This document shows, in pieces, positions 56,535-64,000 of a stretch of 64,000 nucleotides of DNA (positions within the stretch are counted from its first letter, which is position 1; each line of letters starts with the position of its first letter). Made by a program: the position numbers and the translations under genes. Source of the DNA: JACRDG01 sp963760985. Its GTDB lineage: Bacteria > Desulfobacterota > Desulfomonilia > Desulfomonilales > Desulfomonilaceae. The stretch covers positions 124,001-188,000 of the forward strand of contig CAVXFM010000012.1 in NCBI GenBank assembly GCA_963760985.1, given 5' to 3'. A model generated the notes under the pieces. That model saw only the letters and a list, made by a program, of their open reading frames with translations. It was not told where the DNA came from and ran no database searches.

Positions 56535-59066
56535 ATGCCTGTGCTTTCACCACTGTCAAGACAACTGAGCGGCTGCAAACTGGTCGTGGCTGCCTTGGTC
56601 CTGCTGCTCGCGGCATTGCCCGCTTCAGCGCAACAGACCACCGGGGTGCCTGGCTCACCCTCCGCGACCACCACCATCGACGGTCGTTACCTTCCGTCAC
56701 CACCTCAACCGTTCAGGGGTCAGATCGAATTGAACGCCGCGCAGTCAAAGCCGGCTTGGCCCATGCGGGTGGTGCCGCCAAAGGGCGCACCGAACATCCT
56801 GCTGATCATGACCGACGATGTGGGCTTCGCTGCACCTTCCACGTTCGGTGGCGTAATCCCCACGCCGGCGCTTGACCGGATCGCCAAGAACGGGCTTCGG
56901 TATACCAACTTTCATTCCACCTCGCTTTGCTCGCCCACCCGCGCCGCACTCATCACGGGCCGCAACCATCACTCCGTCGGATTCGGCGTCATCTCCGAGG
57001 CAGCAAGTGGCTTCCCCGGGTACAACAGCGTGATCGGAAAAGACAGCGCAACGATTGGCCGCATTCTCTTGGACAACGGCTACCGGACCTCCTGGTTCGG
57101 CAAGGACCACAACACGCCGGAATGGACTGCGAGTCAGGCCGGGCCGTTCGACCAGTGGCCGACCGGCATGGGGTTCGAGTATTTCTATGGCTTTGTCGGT
57201 GGCGACACGAGCCAGTGGGAACCTAACCTCTTCCGCAACACTACCGCGATCTATCCTTATGTAGGCCATCCGAAATGGAACCTGACCACCGCAATGGCCG
57301 ATGATGCCATTCACTGGATGAATGAACTCAACGATATTGATCCAACCATGCCTTTCTTCCTCCACTACGTCCCCGGCGGAACCCACGCGCCGCACCACGC
57401 GACGCCGGAGTGGATCAAAAAGATCAGCAACATGCACCTGTTCGACAAGGGCTGGAATGTCCTGCGCGAACAAATTTTTGCGAATCAGAAAAAGCTCGGC
57501 GTGATCCCGAAGGATGCCAAGCTTACGCCCTGGCCGGACAAGCTTCTCAAGAAATGGGACTCGCTTACCGCGCAAGAAAAGAAGCTCTTCATTCGCCAGG
57601 CGGACGTGTACGCCGCGTATCTTGCGTATACCGATCACGAGATCGGCCGCGTGATTCAGGCGGTCGAGGATCTGGGTAAACTCGACAACACGTTGATCAT
57701 CTATATCAGCGGCGACAACGGTTCGAGCGCCGAAGGCTCGCCCAACGGCACCCCCAGCGAGGTGCTGCAGTTCAATGGGATAGAGCTGCCCGTGGCTGAA
57801 CAAATGAAGTGGTACGACGTGTGGGGTTCGGACAAGACCTATAACCACATGGCGGTTGCCTGGACCTGGGCTTTTGACACTCCATTCAAATGGACAAAGC
57901 AGATCCCGTCTTTCTTTGGCGGCACGCGGCAGGGCATGGCAATCTCCTGGCCCAAGGCGATCAAGGATAAAGGTGGTATCCGCAACCAATTCCACCACGT
58001 GATCGACATCGTGCCGACTATTCTCGAAGTCACCGGCATCCCCGCGCCCGTGATGGTCGATGGCGTCGCGCAGAAGCCGATCGAAGGCGTGAGCATGGCC
58101 TATACTTTCGACAAGGCCAACGCCCACGCACCCTCCACGCACCGTACCCAGTATTTCGAGATGATGGGCGTGCAAGGCCTTTACAACGACGGTTGGATGC
58201 TGAGTGCGGTTCCGATACGTCCACCGTGGCAGCTACTCGGTGCGGCCATCGAGGATCCAGCCAGCGCGTTCAAATTCGAGCTTTTCGACGTCAGCAAAGA
58301 CTGGACTCAGTTCACCGACGTGGCCGCGGCCAATCAGGGAAAGATGCAGGAAATGCGGGACCTGATGTTCGCGGAATTTGCGAAATACCAGGTGCTGCCC
58401 CTCGATGCTTCTGTAGCGACCCGCATGGTCACCCCGCGGCCGTCGCTGTCCGCGGGACGATCGGTGTTCAACTATTCGGGCACTCCCATGACCGGCATAC
58501 CGCGAGGCACTGCGCCAAGCCTTCTGAACACGTCATACACGATCACCGCGGAGATTCACGTGCCCCAAGGGGGTGCGGAGGGCATGATCGTGACCGATGG
58601 TGGCCGGTTCGGCGGGTACGGGCTGTATCTCTTGAAGGGCAAGCCCGTGTTCGTGTGGAACCTGCTCGACCTCAAGCGGCCTCGATGGGAGGGCAAGGAT
58701 GCGCTCTCACCGGGCAAGCACAAGGTCGAATTTGATTTCACGTACGACGGGCTTGGCTTCGCCACCTTGGCCTTCAACAACATCAGTGGGCTCGGTCGTG
58801 CAGGAACGGCAACTTTAAAGATAGACGGGAAGGTAGTTGCCACCCAAAAAATGGACCGTTCGGTCCCCTTGACCTTGCAGTGGGACGAGGCGTTCGACAT
58901 CGGATCGGACACAGGCACTCCGGTTGACGACCGTGACTACAAAGTGCCTTTCAAGTTCACTGGCAAGATCGACAAGCTGACGATTGCAGTAGACCGGCCG
59001 AAGCTGACGCCCGAGGACGTGAAGAAGCTCAAGGAAGCTGAAGCAAAGGCGGCCGATCGCCAGTAG
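56535..59066 (+). CDS. Periplasmic arylsulfatase
   Basis: Sulfatase of 843 residues with a signal peptide ending near ASAQ. The alkaline-phosphatase-fold core has metal ligands in ILLIMTDDVGFA, and the formylglycine signature CSPTRAALITGR, in which the Cys is converted by an FGE or AtsB-type enzyme. Further metal/active-site residues are in YISGDNGSSAEGSP and FFLHYVPGGTHAPH. A C-terminal ~190-residue beta domain follows. It would hydrolyse sulfate esters in the periplasm for sulfur scavenging. ATG 56535 has GGGGAG six bases upstream. No maturase gene is in the window. A DUF1254/1214 gene follows 137 bases later on the same strand. Confidence 0.94.
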   Translation: MPVLSPLSRQLSGCKLVVAALVLLLAALPASAQQTTGVPGSPSATTTIDGRYLPSPPQPFRGQIELNAAQSKPAWPMRVVPPKGAPNILLIMTDDVGFAAPSTFGGVIPTPALDRIAKNGLRYTNFHSTSLCSPTRAALITGRNHHSVGFGVISEAASGFPGYNSVIGKDSATIGRILLDNGYRTSWFGKDHNTPEWTASQAGPFDQWPTGMGFEYFYGFVGGDTSQWEPNLFRNTTAIYPYVGHPKWNLTTAMADDAIHWMNELNDIDPTMPFFLHYVPGGTHAPHHATPEWIKKISNMHLFDKGWNVLREQIFANQKKLGVIPKDAKLTPWPDKLLKKWDSLTAQEKKLFIRQADVYAAYLAYTDHEIGRVIQAVEDLGKLDNTLIIYISGDNGSSAEGSPNGTPSEVLQFNGIELPVAEQMKWYDVWGSDKTYNHMAVAWTWAFDTPFKWTKQIPSFFGGTRQGMAISWPKAIKDKGGIRNQFHHVIDIVPTILEVTGIPAPVMVDGVAQKPIEGVSMAYTFDKANAHAPSTHRTQYFEMMGVQGLYNDGWMLSAVPIRPPWQLLGAAIEDPASAFKFELFDVSKDWTQFTDVAAANQGKMQEMRDLMFAEFAKYQVLPLDASVATRMVTPRPSLSAGRSVFNYSGTPMTGIPRGTAPSLLNTSYTITAEIHVPQGGAEGMIVTDGGRFGGYGLYLLKGKPVFVWNLLDLKRPRWEGKDALSPGKHKVEFDFTYDGLGFATLAFNNISGLGRAGTATLKIDGKVVATQKMDRSVPLTLQWDEAFDIGSDTGTPVDDRDYKVPFKFTGKIDKLTIAVDRPKLTPEDVKKLKEAEAKAADRQ

Positions 59067-59082
59067 CGGCAAGCAAAACGGT

Positions 59083-59107
59083 CCGGCAGCTCTCCGCGGG
59101 CTGCCGG
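59083..59107 (+). terminator. Hairpin downstream of the arylsulfatase
   Basis: Perfect eight-base stem CCGGCAGC (59083-59090) and GCTGCCGG (59100-59107), starting 17 bases after the stop codon. No T run follows, so termination may be partial; alternatively it stabilises the 3' end of the sulfatase message within a longer transcript. Confidence 0.5.
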
Positions 59108-59203
59108 ATTGCGCATGCCGCCCCCGGCCCGTGCAAAGCGCCCACCGCGCTTCATGGAGTCGATGAGCGACTTCATCTTGGAAACATAAGAGGAGTTTCG
59201 GTT

Positions 59204-60638
59204 ATGATAAAATACATGTTCGTCATTACCGCGTTTGCCGCGGTCATCGCCGCGGGGACCTTGCCTGCAGTGGCTCAGATGCCGACCGTCACCGAACAGG
59301 AAGCCCACGTTATCGGCGTCGAAGCCTATCTGTACTTTTATCCGCTCGTGACAATGGACATCACCCGCAAGCAATCGACGAACATCGAACCCGGAAGAGA
59401 GTTCGGCAAGGGTCCGATGAACATGTTCGTGAATATCCCGGAATATCCGCCCGCGGACTTCAGGGGTGTCGTCCGACCCAACTTTGACACGCTGTATTCC
59501 ATCGCGTGGCTCGACCTTACTAAGGAACCGCTGATCATATCCGTTCCGGACACGCACGGTCGGTACTATCTGCTACCCATGCTCGACATGTGGACGGACG
59601 TGTTCGCGTCCCCAGGTTGGCGCACCACCGGAACCCAGGCCGCTCACTTCCTCGTGACCCCTCCGGGCTGGACGGGCACGGTGCTGAAGGGCTTTACCCG
59701 GATCAAGGCGCCCACGCCCTATGTGTGGGTGATCGGCCGAACCAAAACCGATGGGCCGGCAGACTATGACGCGGTCCACAAGATCCAAGCGGGATTCAAG
59801 ATTACTTCACTATCGCACTGGGGCAAGCCGGCCATGCCGGCGACTGTCAAGATCGATTCCACCGTGGACATGAAGACGCCTTCCAAGAAGCAGGTGGACT
59901 CGATGCCCGCAGGCAAGTTCTTTGTCTATGCCGCGGAACTCCTCAAGGTGCAGCCTCCGCACCTTACCGATCAGCCGATTGTCGCGATGATGAAAAGGAT
60001 TGGCATTGAACCTGGAAAGGATTTCGACTTCGCCAAACTCGATCCGGCAGTGAGAAAAGCTCTGGAAAGTGTGCCGGAGCAAGCTCAGAAGCTCATGGCG
60101 TGGAAGGCGCCCACCATGGCGAAGGTGGCAAATGGTTGGTCGATGAACACGGACACGATGGGCGTGTACGGCAACTATTACCTCAAGCGCGCTATCATTG
60201 CACAACAGGGACTGGGAGCCAACGTACCCGAGGATGCGATCTATCCGTTGAACCTCGCCGACGGAACCGGCAAACCCCTTGACGGTGCGAACCGTTACAC
60301 GATCCACTTCACCAAAGAAACCATGCCGCCTGTGAATGCGTTCTGGTCGATCACGCTCTATGACCAGGAGGGGTTTCAGGTCGTGAACAGCCTCAAGCGA
60401 TTCGCGGTGAGCAGTTGGATGCCGTTCAGAGTACAACCCGGACGGTTCGCTCGATCTGTATTTCCAGCACCAAAACCCTGGCAAGGACAAGGAGAGGAAC
60501 TGGCTGCCTGCGCCGGCAGGGCCCTTCAATCTCACCATGCGCCTTTACGCGCCAAAGCAGGTAGTCCTTGTCGGAAAGTGGAATCCGCCGCCGGTTTTGA
60601 AGGTGCAGGATCATCCTATGACCAAGGGAGGCAAGTAA
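59204..60638 (+). CDS. Periplasmic DUF1254/DUF1214 protein, frame-disrupted
   Basis: Second DUF1254/DUF1214 protein in the window, about 477 residues after repair. Signal peptide MIKYMFVITAFAAVIAAG with cleavage after AVA. DUF1254 part includes AYLYFYPLVTMDITRKQSTN and VRPNFDTLYSIAWLDLTKEP; the DUF1214 part includes NAFWSITLYDQEGFQVVN. The frame breaks at GTAC 60431-60434: one base fewer before it gives FRYNPDGSLDLYFQHQNPG and the conserved ending, stopping at TAA 60636-60638. Without repair the frame runs to 60664 with an unrelated tail. ATG 59204 follows AGAGGAG. Downstream of an arylsulfatase on the same strand, so the pair may share control. Confidence 0.88.
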
Positions 60639-60703
60639 AGGACCACACAAATCTTATAGTCTGATAGTAACATTGAGTAGGTACCGCGGGGAAAGGGGCT
60701 CCT

Positions 60704-61099
60704 ATGAAGTTGGGCGATCGCATTTCGTCAGTGAATCAAGAGCTGGTCAAATGGTGCGAACGAGTGGTAGCGCTGGCGCTTCTGATGGGGGTCGTATGTT
60801 TCTTCTTGTCCACAATGAGAATGGCCTTCGGACTCGACTGGGGGTCTATGAACTCGTTGCATGAGATCGGCCAGAGGGTTCTCCTCATCACCATAGCGAT
60901 GGAGTTGGTCCGTACGCTCATTTCTCACGAACTGGCTTCGCTGGTGAATCTCATGTCTTTTGTGATTGCGAGAAGAATGCTCGAACCGCTCACGCCTTTC
61001 TGGGAGATCCCGCTCGGAGTGGCTGCATTTGCAGCGTTGATGGGTACACGGCGCTATCTCCTCAACGGAGAGGCTCAAGACGCAGGCGTTGAGGAATGA
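60704..61099 (+). CDS. PsiE-like small membrane protein
   Basis: Inner-membrane protein of 131 residues with three or four helices (ALALLMGVVCFFLSTMRMAF, LLITIAMELVRTLI, SFVIARRMLEP, EIPLGVAAFAALMG). The MELVRTLISHEL ... LMSFVIARRML pattern resembles the phosphate-starvation-inducible PsiE family, but similarity is modest by eye. ATG 60704 follows GAAAGGGG. It lies 65 bases after the DUF1254/1214 gene and may be co-transcribed. Function unknown. Confidence 0.65.
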   Translation: MKLGDRISSVNQELVKWCERVVALALLMGVVCFFLSTMRMAFGLDWGSMNSLHEIGQRVLLITIAMELVRTLISHELASLVNLMSFVIARRMLEPLTPFWEIPLGVAAFAALMGTRRYLLNGEAQDAGVEE

Positions 61100-61665
61100 A
61101 TTGAACATTGAGAAGAGGGGAACTGCAGGACGAGGGACACCTCTCCCAGGTGCGCACAAGAGCGTCTTTCCGCGAGAGGATCTCATCAGCCCGATGAGGA
61201 GGCCATCGATCAGGGAGTTGGTCACAGGGAACACGAGCCGTTATTTGTACGTATCTTCACCGCCCCTTTCGCAATCACGAACCCGTGTGGCGCTAGCTGT
61301 CTTCCTCTGGAAATGGCTCGCTCTGCAGCTTGGACCGAGTCATAGGCCAACGTCGAGATGCTGGCCCTCTGAATCCATTATCATTGTCCCGTATTGATAT
61401 CCTGTAGTCTTGTGATTCCAGGTTGTTACAACCCCACCGTGTCGCCGCCTTGACTCAGAAAAAGCAGGAGTGTAGACTCCCGTGTCGCCAAGGTTTTGTA
61501 GCATGGTGGATGGCTGCGTCGTCGGTGCAAAAGCACCCGACGACTCTTAGAATCCTGGACACAGCGTGGGCAAAATGTTTCGAGGGGTTCCCTGATCAAT
61601 GTATAATCCAGCGGATCTCTCGGGCTCTGCAATTACCGTCGAATTGACGAAAACGGTGCGATCTC
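61100..61665. other. Intergenic region without recognised features
   Basis: About 565 bases. A 74-residue plus-strand frame at 61423-61647 has no motifs and poor start context. Probably holds the promoter of the SGNH hydrolase gene. Confidence 0.4.
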
Positions 61666-62904
61666 ATGTCTACCGCGGCAAATAAAAGCAGGTCTCTTGC
61701 GAACGTGCTCCTTGTCATTGGGGCTGTCCTGGCATCATTGCTCATAGGGGAAGCTATCCTCTTTCTCCTCGAACCAAAGCCAATGCGGCTGGATCACAGA
61801 GGGTTCTACACGTATGATCCGCTCTTGGGTTGGAAGATGAAGCCTCTTACCCGGAGAGTAAATGTGACAGAAGATTTCAAGGCAACCGAGGTCACGAATT
61901 CCCAGGGAATCCGGGGCCCCGAGTATTCTTACGAAAAGGGGTCCAACGAATACCGAATACTCATTCTAGGGGATTCCTTTTCAGAGGGGTACACGGTTGA
62001 TTTCGAGAACCTGTTTTCCGAGGTTTTGAAACGCAGGCTCAACAGTCAATCAAAGGGTACGTACTATGAAGTCATTAATACCGGCACTGTCGGGTACGGC
62101 ACGGATCAGGAGCTGTTGCTCTATCAAACTTTAGGACAAAAATACAGGCCTGATCTGGTGGTCTTGATGTTCTATGAAAACGATCCTGCCGACAATACCT
62201 CCAGAAACGAAATATACAGTAAGTTTAAACCGTTGTTCAGAATAGAACATGACAAGTTGGTGCTTTCCAAAAGCCCCGAGCCAGGAATTGTACCGCGGGA
62301 AGTGAAAATTGATACCCATCGCTTCGACATTCGCGCATGGTTTACAAAACATTCTCGTATTTTCCGGATAGTTGAGACCAGACTGAGAGAAATGGGCCTG
62401 ATGGCTCAAAAAAGACCACCAAATGCACGTACACCGTACTCATTGCGCTTTCTCTCGGAAGAACCAAGTCCTGAGATATCCCATGCTTGGAAAATTACAG
62501 AGATGCTGCTCGTGGAGCTCAAGAAAGCGGTGGAGGCGTCAGGAGCGAGTCTGGTGGCTTTCTATATTCCCGGCTCCTACACCCTGGATAGCGACCAGTG
62601 GAAAGCGGCGAAGCAAAGATTTGGAATGAATGGCGATCATTGGAACCCGCTCCAAGTGGAATCGGAGTTCCGCCGAATTTGCGCTCAACACTCGATTTTG
62701 TGCATGGGAGGGGCTCAGGAATTGCAACAGGGCGCCGAGTCTCTGAAAAAGACGGCCATCTCGTTCTATCACCTGAGGGATGGACACTGGAATGCTTTCG
62801 GGCACAAATTCGCGGGAGAGATGATTGCAAATCAGCTTCTTTCTTGGTCTCGGGCTGGGACCTTGGCGTTAAGACCGAGGCGTCCCTCCCCCGCGGAGAA
62901 ATAG
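61666..62904 (+). CDS. Membrane-anchored SGNH/GDSL hydrolase
   Basis: Protein of 412 residues with an N-terminal anchor (VLLVIGAVLASLLIGEAILFLL). Block I is LILGDSFSEGYTVD, with Ser the nucleophile; block II Gly in NTGTVGYGTDQEL; block III Asn in MFYENDPADN; and block V Asp-His in LRDGHWNAFGHKFAGE. This fits the SGNH esterase/acetyltransferase fold facing the periplasm, as used to modify exported polysaccharides or lipids. ATG 61666 has a weak ribosome site. The next gene starts one base after its stop, so the two are tightly co-expressed, which hints at surface glycan modification (inference). Confidence 0.87.
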   Translation: MSTAANKSRSLANVLLVIGAVLASLLIGEAILFLLEPKPMRLDHRGFYTYDPLLGWKMKPLTRRVNVTEDFKATEVTNSQGIRGPEYSYEKGSNEYRILILGDSFSEGYTVDFENLFSEVLKRRLNSQSKGTYYEVINTGTVGYGTDQELLLYQTLGQKYRPDLVVLMFYENDPADNTSRNEIYSKFKPLFRIEHDKLVLSKSPEPGIVPREVKIDTHRFDIRAWFTKHSRIFRIVETRLREMGLMAQKRPPNARTPYSLRFLSEEPSPEISHAWKITEMLLVELKKAVEASGASLVAFYIPGSYTLDSDQWKAAKQRFGMNGDHWNPLQVESEFRRICAQHSILCMGGAQELQQGAESLKKTAISFYHLRDGHWNAFGHKFAGEMIANQLLSWSRAGTLALRPRRPSPAEK

Positions 62905-62905
62905 C

Positions 62906-64000
62906 ATGGATTCCATGACTACTTCTCCCCCGGTCGGGGCACATCTTCCGCGCAGCCCCCGCGGAAATAACGTCGATTCGTCAGATATTCCCTATGCTTG
63001 CCGAGTGTGGGATACCAGGATTCGGTGGATATTTGTCACGTTCTGCATAGCCGCCGGTGCGATAGTCGCGTATACGACCAGGCACTTTATCAACGGGGAT
63101 GCGGTGGCATATTTTGATATGGCAGATGCCTTTGAGAAACAGCGCTGGGGAGATATGCTCAACCTTCATTACAGCCCTGGGTATGCGATCCTGATCGGCC
63201 TGATGGAACAGGTTTTCCCCGCGGGTTCCCTCAATGAGTTGTTTGTGGCCAAGGTACTGAATTTATTTTGTTATGTTTTCTCCTTGGTGGCATTAGAACT
63301 ATTGCTGCACCAACTCAAGACAGATGAAGAATTTGCCCCGCCAAACAGGTACCCACATATAGGTTGGCTCTATTTCCGTGCTGCCGCGTATGGGCTCTTT
63401 CTCGTGTTGTCGCTCGTGTACGTCAGGATTCAGGTGGTGTCACCGGATATGCTTGAATTCTGCTTCACGCTTCTTGTCGCTGCCGTGCTGGTCTGGATCA
63501 AGAAATCCGCTGAGCCTGTGGTGAAATTCGTGGTGCTGGGCGTGGTGACGGGGATCGGGTATCTATGCAAGGCTCCGTTCTTTCCCATGTCGGCAGTTTT
63601 CTTTGTTTTGGCGGCACTCTATGGCACCTCCTTTCGCAGGGGCCTGACCAGAGTGCTTGTGGCAGTGATCGTTTTTCTCGTTATCGGCTCACCGCTTTGG
63701 GTACCTACGTCCTATCGTTTGGGCCGTTTCTCCTTCGGCGAGTCGGGCAGTTTCAACTACACGCATTTTGTGTCAGGCACCGGATGCCCTATTCACTTGC
63801 CTGACAAAGTATGGAGCAGGCCGACTGTGGATGTGTCCTCCGGCGGAAGTCCTGCGGCTACTTGTCCAAGCGGATTTGATCTTTCGTATTGGAACGAAGG
63901 AGTGAAGCCGTCTTTTGATCTTCGTGCTCAGGTGTCCGTGCTGGCCAGGAGCCTGGTAGCCCTGATTGGCCTGAATCCGTGGCTCTACTTGTGTTTTCTG
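62906..64000 (+). CDS. GT-C-type membrane glycosyltransferase-like protein, partial
   Basis: Open frame running off the right edge (365 residues visible). After a ~45-residue cytoplasmic leader comes a membrane helix and the loop FINGDAVAYFDMADAFEKQR, which carries the Asp-containing first-loop motif of GT-C enzymes (GT39/ArnT-like). At least six further hydrophobic segments follow, including FRAAAYGLFLVLSLVYVRI and GLTRVLVAVIVFLVIGSPLWV. These enzymes move sugars or aminosugars from polyprenyl phosphate to periplasmic acceptors. ATG 62906 follows GGAG and lies one base after the SGNH gene stop. The C-terminal half is outside the window, so the family call is tentative. Confidence 0.7.
   Translation, partial: MDSMTTSPPVGAHLPRSPRGNNVDSSDIPYACRVWDTRIRWIFVTFCIAAGAIVAYTTRHFINGDAVAYFDMADAFEKQRWGDMLNLHYSPGYAILIGLMEQVFPAGSLNELFVAKVLNLFCYVFSLVALELLLHQLKTDEEFAPPNRYPHIGWLYFRAAAYGLFLVLSLVYVRIQVVSPDMLEFCFTLLVAAVLVWIKKSAEPVVKFVVLGVVTGIGYLCKAPFFPMSAVFFVLAALYGTSFRRGLTRVLVAVIVFLVIGSPLWVPTSYRLGRFSFGESGSFNYTHFVSGTGCPIHLPDKVWSRPTVDVSSGGSPAATCPSGFDLSYWNEGVKPSFDLRAQVSVLARSLVALIGLNPWLYLCFL

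Noticed and set aside
1404..60434. Programmed ribosomal frameshifting as the explanation of the many frame breaks
   Set aside because: No consistent slippery heptamer or stimulatory structure is seen, breaks hit unrelated genes and go in both directions, and GTAC is the only shared feature.
1..64000. CRISPR arrays, rRNA or tRNA genes
   Set aside because: No regularly spaced short direct repeats and no recognisable rRNA or tRNA cloverleaf sequence were found by eye; a dedicated scan was not possible.

Overview
The window reads as a chromosomal segment of a moderately GC-rich Gram-negative bacterium, most probably a Desulfobacterota (deltaproteobacterial, Desulfomonile-like) organism. That placement is inference from gene content: periplasmic DUF1254/DUF1214 proteins, lipoprotein RND adaptors, PAS-rich sigma-54 regulators, a very large repeat exoprotein and several IS families. 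No rRNA, tRNA or CRISPR array was seen.

Layout. 1-5188 (minus): a CheB-CheR-PAS hybrid protein whose stop overlaps the start of a PAS-PAS-sigma-54 activator that runs off the left edge. 5189-8736: mostly non-coding, with an FmdB-type zinc ribbon gene, one unknown small ORF and an IS66 remnant. 8737-17317 (minus): an envelope-stress-like module made of a BaeS-type sensor kinase, an OmpR-type regulator, a Spy/CpxP-like Pro/Gly/His-rich periplasmic protein, two paralogous unknown small proteins, and a MacAB-like exporter with one adaptor, one ATPase and two permeases. Three copies of a ~144-bp nested palindromic repeat sit in and near this module. 18620-29440: a plastic zone with a broken linear-amide hydrolase, ISKra4-, IS5-like and IS1380-type elements, a DUF1254/1214 protein with a divergent AraC regulator, and an RRM protein. 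30009-48900 (minus): a giant (~4.8 thousand residue) cadherin/Ig-like repeat exoprotein with an N-terminal LEPR-XLL-type motif, behind a GAF-TM-HlyD adaptor and a PqqD-M50 protease-HlyD fusion. I propose these three as one dedicated export and surface-display system. 49392-55673: K+ channel, CPA1 cation/proton antiporter, and an RND pump with its lipoprotein adaptor. 56535-64000 (plus): arylsulfatase, a second DUF1254/1214 protein, a PsiE-like membrane protein, an SGNH hydrolase and a GT-C-type membrane glycosyltransferase cut by the right edge.

The most unusual sequence-level signal cuts across all these genes. About eighteen reading-frame breaks can be placed by continuing the protein in another frame, and about fifteen fall inside or within two bases of a GTAC tetramer. 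Inside the giant gene two near-identical 757-bp copies act as controls for each other and show single-base insertions at GTAC directly. Either the DNA or the sequencing of it is unstable at GTAC (modified GTAC sites that disturb base calling are the simplest explanation), or this lineage suffers real GTAC-linked indels. Most of the broken genes should therefore be treated as possibly intact until reads are checked.
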